The notes: a model not told the origin generated them from the letters alone. A stretch of 64,000 nucleotides of DNA from Micavibrio aeruginosavorus EPB (GCF_000348745.1 NC_020812.1:2303444-2367443), one strand, 5' to 3'; positions 1 to 8,973 are shown, counted from the first letter of the stretch. A program made the numbers and translations.

Positions 1-22
1 CCTGATCATCCGGTCCGTGTAA
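1..22 (+). CDS. possible 3' end of an upstream gene (fabF?)
   Basis: The first bases read in frame as Leu-Ile-Ile-Arg-Ser-Val followed by TAA at 20-22, which ends 11 bases before the mltG start. In many alphaproteobacteria mltG follows fabF, and 3-oxoacyl-ACP synthase II often ends in a similar short hydrophobic-basic tail. Six residues cannot identify a family, so this is only a hint that the window opens at the end of a co-directional gene. Confidence 0.25.
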
Positions 23-33
23 CAGGCGGCAGG

Positions 34-1071
34 ATGGCGGAACCCAGCAAGTTTCAACACGGCTTCGTTCAATTCTTTCTCGGCGCGCTGGTTCTGGGGA
101 CCACACTCTGTGTGGTCGGCGGGGCTGGCGCGTTCGTTTATGGATGGAACGGCTGGAACAAAGCTGGGCCGCTGCAAACCGAAACATCCGTCATCATCCC
201 GCGCGGATCGGGCGTCAGCACGATTGCCACCACGCTGGAGGATCAGGGCGTTATTGAGGATGCCCTGCTGTTCCGGATCATGGCCCGCATCACCGGGCAC
301 CACACCAATCTAAAAGCCGGTGAATACGCGTTCACGCCGCAAATATCCATGCGCAGCGTCGTCGATAAAATCGAACGCGGCGATGTCGTGCAACGCCGCG
401 TGACCGTGCCCGAAGGATTGACCAGCCACCAAATCGTCAAGATCGTGAATGGAACCGAGGGATTATCCGGCACCATCACGGCGATCCCGGCGGAGGGCTC
501 GCTCCTGCCGGAAACATACAGCTTCCTGAAAGATCAGGACCGCGCCGAAATCATCAGCCAGATGCAAACCGCGATGAAAGAAACCATCACGCAGATGTGG
601 CCCAGCCGCGATCCGGGCCTTCCCTTTGACACGATCGAACAGGCCGTAACACTGGCCAGCATCGTGGAAAAGGAAACCGGCGTGGGCGAAGAACGCAAGC
701 GCGTGGCGGGCGTGTTCATCAACCGCCTGCGCATGAATATGCCCCTGCAGTCCGACCCGACCGTGATTTACGCGATCACCAAGGGTGATATGAAGGATGA
801 CGGCATGGGCCCGCTGGGCCGCCGCCTGTTGCGCAAGGATCTGACCGACACGGATTCGCCGTACAATACGTATAAATACCCCGGCCTGCCCCCCGGCCCC
901 ATCGCCAACCCCGGCAAAGCGTCCATCGACGCCGTCCTGCACCCGGAACAACACGATTACATCTATTTCGTCGCCGACGGCGAAGGCGGCCACGTCTTTG
1001 CCCGTACACTGACCGAGCATCAAAATAACGTGAATGAATGGCGGAAGATTCGGAAAAGCCAGGGGCAATAA
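34..1071 (+). CDS. mltG: Endolytic murein transglycosylase MltG
   Basis: 345 residues, normal for MltG (YceG-like). It cleaves nascent glycan strands inside the chain and so releases peptidoglycan from its lipid anchor. A single membrane segment lies near residues 12-37 and the rest is periplasmic. The family signatures are visible: LLPETY near residue 152, LASIVEKETG around residues 207-216 with the presumed catalytic glutamate, then VFINRL, LQSDPTV, and the C-terminal GLPPGPIANPG and ADGEGGHVF blocks. The ATG at 34 is preceded by a short purine stretch. It is probably the end of a fatty-acid synthesis operon that starts outside the window. Recognition is secure. Confidence 0.95.
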   Translation: MAEPSKFQHGFVQFFLGALVLGTTLCVVGGAGAFVYGWNGWNKAGPLQTETSVIIPRGSGVSTIATTLEDQGVIEDALLFRIMARITGHHTNLKAGEYAFTPQISMRSVVDKIERGDVVQRRVTVPEGLTSHQIVKIVNGTEGLSGTITAIPAEGSLLPETYSFLKDQDRAEIISQMQTAMKETITQMWPSRDPGLPFDTIEQAVTLASIVEKETGVGEERKRVAGVFINRLRMNMPLQSDPTVIYAITKGDMKDDGMGPLGRRLLRKDLTDTDSPYNTYKYPGLPPGPIANPGKASIDAVLHPEQHDYIYFVADGEGGHVFARTLTEHQNNVNEWRKIRKSQGQ

Positions 1072-1235
1072 TCCGAACAAAGCATCATTATAGTTTACAG
1101 AACACAGGGGCGCCGCCACGGTCCGCAAGGCCGCACCGCGACAAAAGGCTTGATTTTCATGGGCTTTTGCGGCATCCATGGGGGGCTTTGAGGCGGGGCG
1201 GCAACGCTCCTTTTTTCCTTCAAAAGACGGGATGG

Positions 1236-1649
1236 ATGTCCATGGGATTGTTTCGTGCAATCGGTCAGATGCTGGGGTGCCTGTCGCCTGCGCATATTGG
1301 TTTCGTTACATTGCTGAGCGGCGCGCGCAGCGTGGGCCGTGATGTCTATGGCAACCGGTATTACAGCGCCAAGGCCCGCCCGGGATACAAGCTGGATCGT
1401 CGTTGGGTGATCTACAAAGGTGTGCCCGAAGCATCGAATGTACCGCCGGAATGGCATGGCTGGTTGCACCACCAAACGGATGTCGTTCCGACATCCAGCG
1501 CGGAATCGTTCCGCCGCCCGTGGCAGAAACCGCATATGCCGAACATGACCGGCACGAATTTGGCCTATCGGCCGCCGGGGCACGTGTTGTCCGGTGGCCA
1601 GCGTGATGCGGCAACGGGCGATTACGAATCGTGGACGCCGCCACAATAA
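1236..1649 (+). CDS. NADH:ubiquinone oxidoreductase NDUFA12-type accessory subunit
   Basis: 137 residues when started at the ATG at 1236 (Met-Ser-Met-Gly-Leu-Phe); the ATG at 1242 is an alternative. The frame stays open further upstream, but that part does not look like the family. It matches the 17.2-kDa NDUFA12 subunit of complex I, a peripheral accessory subunit that alphaproteobacteria share with mitochondria. Visible features are GRDVYGNRYY near residues 32-41, RRWVIYKG, PPEWHGWLHH and a proline-rich tail with LAYRPPGHVL and YESWTPPQ. It is followed by mlaD and a DUF2155 gene, the usual alphaproteobacterial order. This is one of the best taxonomic clues in the window. Confidence 0.9.
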   Translation: MSMGLFRAIGQMLGCLSPAHIGFVTLLSGARSVGRDVYGNRYYSAKARPGYKLDRRWVIYKGVPEASNVPPEWHGWLHHQTDVVPTSSAESFRRPWQKPHMPNMTGTNLAYRPPGHVLSGGQRDAATGDYESWTPPQ

Positions 1650-1683
1650 TAAATTTAAACGCGTTTTTGGGTGATAGAAGAGA

Positions 1684-2178
1684 ATGAAACACAGTCTGAT
1701 TGAAACAGTTCTGGGCGCGGTTGTTTTGCTGGTCGCGGCCGTATTTTTGATTTTCAGCTACAGCGCGGCGAATGTCGGCGATGTCAGCGGTTACACAATC
1801 AGCGCGAACTTCTCTTCCGTTGGCGGCCTGCGCGCCGGTGACGATGTGCAGATCAGCGGTGTGAAGGTCGGCACCGTATCGGCGGTTGAACTGGACCCGG
1901 AAACTTATTTGGCCAAGGTCAGCATGGCCGTTGATCCGTCCGTGAAAGTGCCGGATGACAGCGCCGCCTTGATCAGCAGCGAAAGCCTGATGGGTGGTCG
2001 TTATCTGTCGTTGGAACCGGGTTCATCCGAGGACATGATGAAGAACGGTGATCGCATCTCTTATACGCAGGCACCACAAAACCTGGAACAATTGCTGGGT
2101 AAATTTATCTTCAGCATGCAGGGTGCGCCGAAAGACCAAAACGGCAACGGTGCGGAATCGGCGAATGCGCATCCGTAA
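1684..2178 (+). CDS. mlaD: MlaD-type MCE-domain lipid transport protein
   Basis: 164 residues with one N-terminal membrane anchor (about residues 8-28) and a single MCE domain. MlaD is the periplasmic, hexamer-forming substrate-binding subunit of the Mla ABC system, which moves phospholipids between the inner and outer membranes. Visible features are FSSVGGLRAGDDVQISGVKVG near residues 43-63 and LISSESLMGGRYLSLEPG near residues 99-116, both typical of the domain. No mlaE or mlaF is seen beside it, so the rest of the transporter must be elsewhere. It overlaps the next gene by 14 bases, which suggests translational coupling. Confidence 0.92.
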   Translation: MKHSLIETVLGAVVLLVAAVFLIFSYSAANVGDVSGYTISANFSSVGGLRAGDDVQISGVKVGTVSAVELDPETYLAKVSMAVDPSVKVPDDSAALISSESLMGGRYLSLEPGSSEDMMKNGDRISYTQAPQNLEQLLGKFIFSMQGAPKDQNGNGAESANAHP

Positions 2179-2725
2179 GCGCATATACACCCCCATCGTT
2201 TCAACACTCCTTGCGCTGTGCGCTCTTGGATTTTCAAATCCCGCGCGCGCAGCGATGGAGGATTATCCCGTCGTTAAATTGCAGTCGCTGGATAAAGTCA
2301 CAGCGCGCACCATGACATTCGAAGCGAATGTCGGATCGACCGTCAAATTCGGTACGCTCTACATTAAAATTCAGGCCTGCCGCAAGGCTCCGCCGATTGA
2401 AACGCCGGAATCCGCCGCGTTTTTACAGGTGTGGGAATTGACGCCGAAGGCCGAAGAATCCCAATGGATTTTCAGCGGCTGGATGTTCGCATCATCCCCC
2501 GCTTTGTCGCCGATGGATCACCCGATTTATGACGTGTGGGTGCTGGATTGCCTGACCCACAAAACCGGGGAAGAGCCGCCGCAAGACGACGTTGCCCCAA
2601 CGGCGGAAGGCACCCCAGCCGAAGGTACCGACGCACCGGATGCGTCCACCGCACCCGCAACGTCGGATACGCCGGCGGCAGAGACCGACATCCCGGTCGA
2701 AGAGCCACCACCCTCAGCCGAATAA
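2165..2725 (+). CDS. DUF2155-domain secreted protein
   Basis: 186 residues from the ATG at 2165, inside the end of mlaD. A Sec signal peptide ends near Ala-Arg-Ala at about residue 28. The mature part contains the DUF2155 core: VVKLQSLDKVTART, FGTLYIKIQACRK, FLQVWEL, IFSGWMFASSP and DVWVLDC. The C-terminal third is an acidic Pro/Ala/Thr tail with no predicted fold. The family is common in alphaproteobacteria, usually between NDUFA12 and aat, and has no established function. The periplasmic location is inferred from the signal peptide. Confidence 0.88.
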   Translation: MRIRKRIYTPIVSTLLALCALGFSNPARAAMEDYPVVKLQSLDKVTARTMTFEANVGSTVKFGTLYIKIQACRKAPPIETPESAAFLQVWELTPKAEESQWIFSGWMFASSPALSPMDHPIYDVWVLDCLTHKTGEEPPQDDVAPTAEGTPAEGTDAPDASTAPATSDTPAAETDIPVEEPPPSAE

Positions 2726-2802
2726 TTTTTAAACACAACGACCCCATAACACGGACACGCCTTGTTGTACGCGTTGCGGGGCTGTGGTGTTGAATGGAAG
2801 GA

Positions 2803-3306
2803 TTAAAACGCGCGCGTTTTGACGCTGGCTTGTGGCGCAACACTGGACGGGGCATCCGTGTTCTGCACCATGCGCCAGGCCTTGATCCCGGCATGTTTGC
2901 CCTGCGTATAATCGTGGGCGCAGTGTTCAAATGCAGATTCGTTTTGCGCCTTGGCGGCACGTGTGGCATCGCCGACACGATCGTAAATCTGGTCCTGTGT
3001 GATGTGCTTGCGGGTCAGCAACCGGTCAATGTGGGGCTGGTCCAGAACATGCACATCGGCCACCGCATGGGTGCGAATCGTGCCATCGGTATGTTCGCCC
3101 TGCCATTGGCGGGCGGCCATCACGACATAACGGGGGGCGTTTTGCGGATCGGCGGCGGTGGCAAAGACGGGCAGAAAGCGGGTTTGCGCCTTGAACGCAT
3201 CGCGTGACAGGGTCGTTCCCCGCGCACCATCGACGGTCGCGTGCCGGGTCCAAGCCCTTTTCAGGCTTTGGGTGGATGTCTCACTGTGTGATACGTCACC
3301 ATTCAT
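2803..3306 (-). CDS. Hypothetical protein
   Basis: 167 residues from the ATG at 3306 (Met-Asn-Gly-Asp-Val). I do not recognise a family. The sequence is soluble and basic-to-neutral, with no signal peptide or membrane segment. It includes RYVVMAARQW and a His/Asp-rich stretch, HAVADVHVLDQPHID. It is convergent with the DUF2155 gene. Another open frame lies on the plus strand over much of the same stretch; the minus frame is preferred because its composition is more protein-like and it has a sensible start. Moderate confidence that it is coding. Confidence 0.5.
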   Translation of the reverse strand: MNGDVSHSETSTQSLKRAWTRHATVDGARGTTLSRDAFKAQTRFLPVFATAADPQNAPRYVVMAARQWQGEHTDGTIRTHAVADVHVLDQPHIDRLLTRKHITQDQIYDRVGDATRAAKAQNESAFEHCAHDYTQGKHAGIKAWRMVQNTDAPSSVAPQASVKTRAF

Positions 3307-3415
3307 CGGCACGGTCCCCAAGCTACAAAAGCGGACAATAAAGATGTCTTTGAGTTGACCCCAGCCTAGCAAATCCTTAACGAAGTGTCAATTTTTATGG
3401 GAAATATGTGACAAG

Positions 3416-4093
3416 TCACTGATTTGTCGCGCGCATTTCAAACCATGCGCGGATCAGTTGATCCTCGCTCAACCCCGGAAAACCGCGCAAATTAAAGTCC
3501 GCCGGGCGGGGAATGGCCTGATGCAGGCGGGTCAGATACTGGTCCCGCGGGATTTCATAGGCCCCGAATTGTTCCAGATGCGGGTTCAGATACTGGGTGT
3601 CCAGCAGGGTAAAGCCTCCGCGCCACAGCCGGGCGCACAGATGGATCAGGGCGGTTTTGCTGGCCCCGGAGGCGCGCGAAAACATGCTTTCGCCAAAGAA
3701 CGCCGCGCCGATCGCCAAACCGTACAAGCCCCCGACCAGCGCGCCATCCGCATTGCGGACCTCGATTGAATGGGCAAAGCCGGCGGCGTGCAAGTCGGTG
3801 AACAGTGTGCGGATGCCGTCATTGATCCATGTTTGAGGGCGGTCATCGGTGCGGGCCGCGCACCCGGCCATCACCCCCGGAAAATCCTGATCCACCGTGA
3901 TGGTGAACGGGGATTTCAAAACAAATTTTTTCAACGAGCGCGGCACGTGCAGGCGGACAATATCCATCTGCCCGCGCAAGGGCGGGTCATACCAGTAAAA
4001 GCCCTGCTCATCCGCTCGCTCGGCCATGGGGAACAGGCCCATGGCATAGGCGGTCAGGACATCCTGTATGGTGATGGGCGGGTTCGCACTCAT
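3416..4093 (-). CDS. aat: Leucyl/phenylalanyl-tRNA--protein transferase
   Basis: 225 residues from the ATG at 4093 (Met-Ser-Ala-Asn-Pro-Pro); an upstream extension to 4150 is possible but unlike the family. The enzyme transfers Leu or Phe from tRNA to proteins with N-terminal Lys or Arg, which makes them N-end-rule substrates. Visible features are MGLFPMAE, WYDPPLRG, a central FFGESMFSRASGASKTAL block and LLDTQYLNPHLEQFGAYEI, all hallmarks of Aat. The ClpS adaptor and ClpA that act on these substrates are also encoded in this window, at 19419-19892 and 16965-19262. Confidence 0.95.
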   Translation of the reverse strand: MSANPPITIQDVLTAYAMGLFPMAERADEQGFYWYDPPLRGQMDIVRLHVPRSLKKFVLKSPFTITVDQDFPGVMAGCAARTDDRPQTWINDGIRTLFTDLHAAGFAHSIEVRNADGALVGGLYGLAIGAAFFGESMFSRASGASKTALIHLCARLWRGGFTLLDTQYLNPHLEQFGAYEIPRDQYLTRLHQAIPRPADFNLRGFPGLSEDQLIRAWFEMRATNQ

Positions 4094-4257
4094 TCTATCA
4101 ACCGATAAATTCCATAACGCGCGCACTTTCTGTGGATAAAAAGCGCGCAATTTTTTGACAATCCATCTGTCTTAATTGTAACTTTATTAGGCCTTAACCG
4201 GCGAGACAAATTGAACAGGGAAAAAAACTTCCGTAAACGGGAGATCTAAAAAGAAAC

Positions 4258-4288
4258 GCCGCCCCCGTCCGGGGCGGCTGTTTTTTCT
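4258..4288 (-). terminator. Rho-independent terminator after leuA
   Basis: An 8-9 bp GC-rich stem (GCCGCCCC paired with GGGGCGGC) at 4258-4278 is flanked by T-rich runs on both sides, so it could work in either direction. It lies about 30 bases past the leuA stop codon. Confidence 0.8.
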
Positions 4289-4309
4289 TTAGCGTTTTTG
4301 AATATAGCC

Positions 4310-5479
4310 TTACGGGCCGACTTCGACCCGGGGCGCATCCGGCCCCACCAGGGCGATCAGATCATCATCATTCACGCTCTTCTTCTGGTCGGCCAGATCC
4401 TTGAAGCGCACGAACGCATCCTGCAACGCGTTGTCACCCAGATCAAAACCCAATTGTTCCAGCCGGGCGCGGAAGGCGTGGCGGCCAGAATGTTTGCCCA
4501 GCACCAGTTCCGATTTATTCAGGCCCACCGATTCCGGCGTCATGATTTCATAGGTCTGCGCGTTTTTCAGCATGCCGTCCTGGTGGATGCCGCTTTCATG
4601 CGCGAACGCATTGGCGCCGACGATGGCTTTGTTCGGCTGCACCGAAAATCCGGTGATGTCGGACAACGCATGCGACAGTTTTGTAATCATCGTCGTATCA
4701 ATGTTGTTTTTATACGGCAATGAATCGGCGCGTGTGCGCATGGCCATCACGATTTCTTCCAATGCGGCGTTGCCGGCACGTTCGCCAATGCCGTTGATCG
4801 TGCATTCAATCTGGCGCGCGCCCGCCATCACACCGGCCAGCGAGTTGGCCACGGCCAACCCCAGATCGTTGTGGCAGTGAACGGACAAAATCGCCTTGTC
4901 GATATTCGGCACCTTGTTCAGCAACAGCGTAAATTTCGCCGCATAATCCGCGGGCAGCGCATAGCCCACCGTGTCGGGAATATTGATGGTGGTGGCCCCC
5001 GCCGCGATGGCGGTTTCCACGGCGCGGCACAGGAAATCATTTTCGGTGCGGCTGCCATCTTCGGCGGACCATTCGACATCGTCGGTGAATTGGCGGGCCA
5101 GCGTGACGCTTTCACGAATGGCATCCAGAACCGCTTCCGGTTCCATCTGCAATTTATGTTTCATGTGCAGCGGTGATGTGGACAGGAACGTATGGATGCG
5201 GCGGCTTTTCGCCGGGGCCAAGGCTTCGGCGGCGGATTCGATATCGCCGCGCTTGGCGCGGCACAGGCCGGCCACGGTCGCGTTCTTCACCGTTCCGGCA
5301 ATGGCCTTCACCGCTTCCCAGTCACCCTTGCTGGCAATCGGGAACCCGGCTTCGATCACGTCCACGCCCATCTGGTCCAGTAAGGCGGCCATGCGCAGTT
5401 TTTCGTCATGGTTCATGGAACAACCCGGTGATTGTTCGCCGTCGCGCAATGTGGTGTCGAAAATTATAACGCGGTCCAT
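4310..5479 (-). CDS. leuA: 2-isopropylmalate synthase lacking the allosteric domain
   Basis: 389 residues. It condenses 2-oxoisovalerate with acetyl-CoA, the first committed step of leucine synthesis. The catalytic TIM barrel is complete: [12 protein letters not shown] at residues 8-19, [10 protein letters not shown], the metal-binding HCHNDLGLA near residues 199-207, [13 protein letters not shown] and [12 protein letters not shown]. Full LeuA proteins have about 500-550 residues with a C-terminal leucine-binding regulatory domain. Here the protein stops soon after the linker helices, and a terminator follows at once, so there is no room for that domain and no sign of a frameshift. Feedback inhibition by leucine is therefore probably absent. 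It is likely co-transcribed with the Trm112 and LON-domain genes upstream. Confidence 0.9.
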   Translation of the reverse strand: MDRVIIFDTTLRDGEQSPGCSMNHDEKLRMAALLDQMGVDVIEAGFPIASKGDWEAVKAIAGTVKNATVAGLCRAKRGDIESAAEALAPAKSRRIHTFLSTSPLHMKHKLQMEPEAVLDAIRESVTLARQFTDDVEWSAEDGSRTENDFLCRAVETAIAAGATTINIPDTVGYALPADYAAKFTLLLNKVPNIDKAILSVHCHNDLGLAVANSLAGVMAGARQIECTINGIGERAGNAALEEIVMAMRTRADSLPYKNNIDTTMITKLSHALSDITGFSVQPNKAIVGANAFAHESGIHQDGMLKNAQTYEIMTPESVGLNKSELVLGKHSGRHAFRARLEQLGFDLGDNALQDAFVRFKDLADQKKSVNDDDLIALVGPDAPRVEVGP

Positions 5480-5510
5480 TGTCGTCGTCCTTTGCTGTTA
5501 CGCATCAATC

Positions 5511-5696
5511 TTAATCTTCAATTTTTCGGGCGTCTTCGACCAACATGATCGGAATGCCATCGCGAATGGGATAGGCCAGCTTGGCCTGATCGGAAATTAG
5601 TTCCTGCGCCTGCGCATCATAACGCAACGGCACCTTGGTCAGCGGACAGACCAGGATTTCCAGCAATTTCCGATCAATTTGATGTGCATGTGTCAT
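5511..5696 (-). CDS. Trm112-family protein
   Basis: 61 residues from the ATG at 5696 (Met-Thr-His-Ala-His-Gln). A TTG at 5732 that overlaps the previous stop as TTGA could give a 73-residue form. Family features are [31 protein letters not shown] and the single conserved Cys-Pro. Trm112 proteins are small activators or partners of methyltransferases; the bacterial ones often have only part of the zinc site. It sits between the LON-domain gene and leuA, and the first of these is its usual alphaproteobacterial neighbour. Confidence 0.88.
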   Translation of the reverse strand: MTHAHQIDRKLLEILVCPLTKVPLRYDAQAQELISDQAKLAYPIRDGIPIMLVEDARKIED

Positions 5697-5728
5697 GCAG
5701 GGTTTATACCCCGGTGACACAGGGGTGA

Positions 5729-6412
5729 TCAATGACAGAGTGAGGAATCAGAGCCGCCACAGCAGCTTGTGTGCAACGCACCGGATTGACGCACCGCCAT
5801 ATCAAGAATGGTCATAAACAAATCCGCCCGCGTTTTGCAGCAGGACGCTTCCAGCAACGCCTGTTTCTCGCCCGCATCCAACGGGCAAATCATGGACAGG
5901 CAGGTGATCAGCTTGTTATCCGTCGCGCTTTCAACCGCGTTCCAATCGCAGGACAGGCCGTGCAGTTCAAAATAGCTTTCCAGCAGGCCACGCAAGCGCG
6001 GGCGGTCGAGGTTGAGGCAGCTCACCGTTTCCAGATCATTGGAAAAATCGGCCCAATCGGCCAGAACGCGGCGATATCCGTTGCGGCCCTGATCCAGTTC
6101 GTTTTTGACGCGGAATCGGGCGACACCCTTCAGCGTGACCAGATAACGGCCATCATTGGTTTCGCTGAAATTCACGATGCGCCCCGCGCATCCGGTTTCG
6201 AACAAAGCCGGGTGGGCATTGTCGGCGCCGCGCGGTTGGATCATGCCGATGATGCGGTGGGATTTCAGCGCATCTTCAACCATGCTGAGATAACGCGGTT
6301 CAAAGATGTTCAATGGCAACTGGCCATGCGGAAGCAACAAAACGCCGCTCAGCGGAAATACGGGAATTTCCGCGGGCAAATCGTCCAATGTTGGTGGCAA
6401 GTCACAACCCAT
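5729..6412 (-). CDS. LON substrate-binding domain protein
   Basis: 227 residues from the ATG at 6412, which has GGGG about 6 bases upstream. It contains only the N-terminal Lon-type domain: [27 protein letters not shown] near residues 16-42, then GRIVNFSET and [13 protein letters not shown]. There is no AAA+ or protease domain. These stand-alone proteins are common in alphaproteobacteria between a thioredoxin gene and Trm112, as here. Function is not established; substrate recognition is inferred from Lon. The tail is unusually Cys-rich ([12 protein letters not shown]), which could bind metal but is not a known motif. Confidence 0.9.
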   Translation of the reverse strand: MGCDLPPTLDDLPAEIPVFPLSGVLLLPHGQLPLNIFEPRYLSMVEDALKSHRIIGMIQPRGADNAHPALFETGCAGRIVNFSETNDGRYLVTLKGVARFRVKNELDQGRNGYRRVLADWADFSNDLETVSCLNLDRPRLRGLLESYFELHGLSCDWNAVESATDNKLITCLSMICPLDAGEKQALLEASCCKTRADLFMTILDMAVRQSGALHTSCCGGSDSSLCH

Positions 6413-6553
6413 AGCCCCACAGCCGTTATTCGAGAGTACGCACGTATTCCACCCGGTCAATCATGCACAGTGTTAATCATATAGGCATTTTTGTTGCAAG
6501 AAAAAGCCCGCGCGGCGACATTTTATTATAATTTTATGGTGCATCGCGGCGGG

Positions 6554-6578
6554 AAAAGGCCGGAAATCCGGGCTTTTT
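6554..6578 (-). terminator. Terminator-like hairpin after the thioredoxin gene
   Basis: On the minus strand AAAGCCCGG pairs with CCGGCCTTT (one mismatch) around a short AT loop, followed by three T residues. It sits about 50 bases past the end of the thioredoxin-TPR gene, so it may separate that pair of genes from the LON/Trm112/leuA group. Confidence 0.5.
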
Positions 6579-6627
6579 ATAGGCTTTTGTACGGGGCGCA
6601 GGGTCGGGGGCAGGGCCTGCGCGCCAC

Positions 6628-7578
6628 TCACGAAAACAGGATCGATGACAATTGGCGGCGGGCGGTGCCTACGGCTTTGTCCGCTGGGCCGATCGCATCG
6701 AAAAATTGCAGCAATTGCTTGCGTGCTTTTTCATCTTCCCATGCGCGATCGCGACGGATGCTTTCCAACAATTGGTTCATGGCTTCTTCACGCTCTCCTG
6801 CGGCAAACAACGCCATGGCGTAATCAAACCGGGCGGCGTGGTTGTCGGGTTCGCGTTCAATGGCTTTGGCCAGATCGCCAGTGCCATTATCCGGCCCAGC
6901 CTGCGCGGCCTGCTGCGCCAATTCGACGGCGGTGATGGCGGCGGAAAATTGTGAATTTTTGGCGATGGTTTCGGGCGCGTTTTCAATCATGCCGGCGGCG
7001 GTATCAACATCGCCATCGGCGATAAAGGCGCGGACCAACCCAATGAACGCCGCCACATTGTTTTCGTCTTCTTCCAATACGGTGGAATATAAAACCTGGG
7101 CCTGCGTCGGATTATTGTCGGCCAATGCCTGATTGGCGGCGTCCAGCGTTTCGGGGATATTGACCGCATCCGGTTTGCTTTCGCGGGCCAGTTGCACCAA
7201 TTGGTCCATCAATTTTTTCAAATCGCTGGCCGGGCGGTTGCCGGTAAATCCGGTGATCGGCTGGCCGCCGAAAAACGCAAAGACGGTCGGAATGGATTGC
7301 ACGCGCATCGCCTGCGCCAGTTCCGGGTGTTCGTCGATATTCACCTTGGCCATGCGCACAACGCCCTTGGTGGCGGTGACGGCTTGTTCCAATGCGGGGC
7401 CCAGTTGTTTGCACGGGCCGCACCACGGGGCCCAGAAATCGACGATGATCGGCGTGTCCATTGACGCGCGCATGACGTTGGCTTCGAAATCCTCTGTGCC
7501 GACATCAAAGATGGCGTCCGGCGCGGCCGCTGTTGCCGCATCGTTTTTTTGTGCGTCTTTTGAACTGCCGAACAACAT
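6628..7578 (-). CDS. cnoX: Thioredoxin-TPR chaperedoxin (CnoX/YbbN-like)
   Basis: 316 residues from the ATG at 7578, with AAGGAG about 10 bases upstream. Residues 30-130 form a thioredoxin domain with an intact WCGPC active site and a cis-proline region (VQSIPTVFAF). Residues about 150-316 are alpha-helical and TPR-like (FIGLVRAFIADGDVDTA, ARFDYAMALFAAGEREEAM). CnoX proteins hold unfolding clients during oxidative stress and pass them to GroEL/DnaK. Unlike the E. coli protein, which has lost redox activity, the CGPC motif predicts an active oxidoreductase, as in other alphaproteobacteria. It starts 4 bases after the ProX-type gene, so the two are one operon. Confidence 0.9.
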   Translation of the reverse strand: MLFGSSKDAQKNDAATAAAPDAIFDVGTEDFEANVMRASMDTPIIVDFWAPWCGPCKQLGPALEQAVTATKGVVRMAKVNIDEHPELAQAMRVQSIPTVFAFFGGQPITGFTGNRPASDLKKLMDQLVQLARESKPDAVNIPETLDAANQALADNNPTQAQVLYSTVLEEDENNVAAFIGLVRAFIADGDVDTAAGMIENAPETIAKNSQFSAAITAVELAQQAAQAGPDNGTGDLAKAIEREPDNHAARFDYAMALFAAGEREEAMNQLLESIRRDRAWEDEKARKQLLQFFDAIGPADKAVGTARRQLSSILFS

Positions 7579-7582
7579 CGTC

Positions 7583-8131
7583 TTATTCTCCTTCAGGGGC
7601 ACAGGGGCCGAGATCCAGGATCAGCGGCGTATGCCCGGTTGATTCGATGAAGCGTACAAGGTCTTGGGGCGCAACGCCAATGGTCATGGTGTTGACCATG
7701 GGATGAAAATTCACCGTGGTGGCGTGCATGATTGTATCATCCAGCACCATGGTCACGGCCCCCGCCGTATCATTGATAATCGCATACGGGCACACCGACC
7801 CCGGGCGTACGCCCAAATTGGCCCACAACCGTTCCGGCGATCCGAATGACAGGCGTCCGCACGCCAGCAACGCGGACAGTTTTTTCAAATCAATTCTGGT
7901 TTCATTGGCGGCACTGACCAAAAACATGGTTTCGCGTTTATCGCGCACGAACAAATTCCGGCAATGCAGGCCGGGAATGTCTTTTTCAAACTCCAGCCCT
8001 TCCTCCACCGTAAAGAAGGCCGGGTGGTGCCATGTCGTGTACAGGATGTCCAAATCGTCCAACCGCTTGAACAAAGCGTCGGGCGTGGTGGGCAGATCGG
8101 CGTGGTGTTGCAGATGATGTGCTGTGTCCAT
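7583..8131 (-). CDS. YbaK/ProX-family aminoacyl-tRNA deacylase
   Basis: 182 residues. It matches the free-standing prolyl-tRNA editing family (ProX/PrdX), which hydrolyses tRNA-Pro mischarged with alanine or a similar amino acid. Visible are the N-terminal LDILYTTWHHPAFFTVEE segment, HCRNLFVRDKR, the conserved lysine-containing ETRIDLKKLSALL, LRFGSPE-like LSFGSPERLWANLGVRPGSV and the C-terminal VNFHPMVNTMTIGV. The first gene of a two-gene operon with the thioredoxin-TPR protein. Confidence 0.9.
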   Translation of the reverse strand: MDTAHHLQHHADLPTTPDALFKRLDDLDILYTTWHHPAFFTVEEGLEFEKDIPGLHCRNLFVRDKRETMFLVSAANETRIDLKKLSALLACGRLSFGSPERLWANLGVRPGSVCPYAIINDTAGAVTMVLDDTIMHATTVNFHPMVNTMTIGVAPQDLVRFIESTGHTPLILDLGPCAPEGE

Positions 8132-8264
8132 GGGGTTTCATATCAGTCAAAAATGCTGTTTTTCAAGCGCTTTGCCCGAAATAGATAAAATTTTAAGGAA
8201 AATAAAGCGGGTGGTAAGGCTTTTTGCGTATAAAGAGGGGGTGTGAGTATGGAGAGATACCAAT

Positions 8265-8522
8265 ATGAGCGAACCTTTATCCCGTTATGAGGGCCCCGAA
8301 TTGATGGCGCGTCTGGCCGGCATTCAGTCGTTGCAGACGCTGGCCGGTACGCAGGGTGCTGGCGTCATCGCCAATTTTGCCCGCGAAAACGGCCTGGATC
8401 AGGCCGCGCCGAAAGCGCCTGAAACCAATGGCCCGGCGGCCAATGCCCCGGCTGCGGAACAAGGCTGGACCCAGATTTTGGGCAATAGCGGCCCCTCAAA
8501 TAATACACCGGGGGCGATGTAA
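8265..8522 (+). CDS. Small hypothetical protein
   Basis: 85 residues, with GGAGAG about 9 bases before the ATG. The N-terminal half looks helical (YEGPELMARLAGIQSLQTLA) and the C-terminal half is low-complexity, rich in Ala, Pro and Asn. I do not recognise it. It lies 3 bases ahead of another small gene and the two are surely co-transcribed. No signal peptide or membrane segment. Confidence 0.6.
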   Translation: MSEPLSRYEGPELMARLAGIQSLQTLAGTQGAGVIANFARENGLDQAAPKAPETNGPAANAPAAEQGWTQILGNSGPSNNTPGAM

Positions 8523-8525
8523 TCC

Positions 8526-8801
8526 ATGAATGTTGAACTGGGTAAATTGCCGGATGGGGGATTGGTCGTCATGTGCGATTCACATTTCCCGCATGAAATC
8601 CGCCGGATTGAATATTACCGGGACCAACGGCTGATGATGCTGGTCTACGACGCCGACCACGAAGGCGACCTGATGCACTATGAATTGTCGGATGTGTGCG
8701 CCAATACGGTCGAAAACAGCCCCAACGTCATGATCGTCGACCATTCCCCGGGCCGGAAGCTGTATGGCTATGACGTGCCGCTGGTTCAGATCGGGATTTG
8801 A
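8526..8801 (+). CDS. Small conserved-looking hypothetical protein
   Basis: 91 residues, soluble, acidic and free of low complexity: RRIEYYRDQRLMMLVYDADHEGDLMHYELSD. The alternating pattern suggests a small beta-rich fold. I cannot assign a family. It follows the 85-residue gene at 3 bases, so the two probably work together, and ends about 100 bases before the tRNA-Gly gene. Confidence 0.65.
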   Translation: MNVELGKLPDGGLVVMCDSHFPHEIRRIEYYRDQRLMMLVYDADHEGDLMHYELSDVCANTVENSPNVMIVDHSPGRKLYGYDVPLVQIGI

Positions 8802-8898
8802 TTTTCATAATAATAAAGCAAAACACAAAATCTGTGTTTTTTATTCTTGCAATCGCCGGATTCATGGGTATATTCCGCGTCTGTTGAAGCCATGAAAT

Positions 8899-8973
8899 GC
8901 GGGCGTAGCTCAGGGGTAGAGCATAACCTTGCCAAGGTTAGGGTCGCGCGTTCGAATCGCGTCGCCCGCTCCA
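8899..8973 (+). tRNA. tRNA-Gly (anticodon GCC)
   Basis: All four arms can be paired: acceptor GCGGGCG with CGCCCGC, D-arm GCTC/GAGC, anticodon stem TAACC/GGTTA with loop TTGCCAA (anticodon GCC), and T-arm GCGCG/CGCGT around TTCGAAT. The 3' CCA is encoded. Confidence 0.97.

Noticed and set aside
2794-3207. Plus-strand frame of 137 codons
   Set aside because: It overlaps the minus-strand hypothetical gene; composition and start favour the minus strand.
4240-4310. Frameshift that would extend leuA
   Set aside because: A terminator hairpin starts about 30 bases after the stop, and no frame there resembles the regulatory domain.
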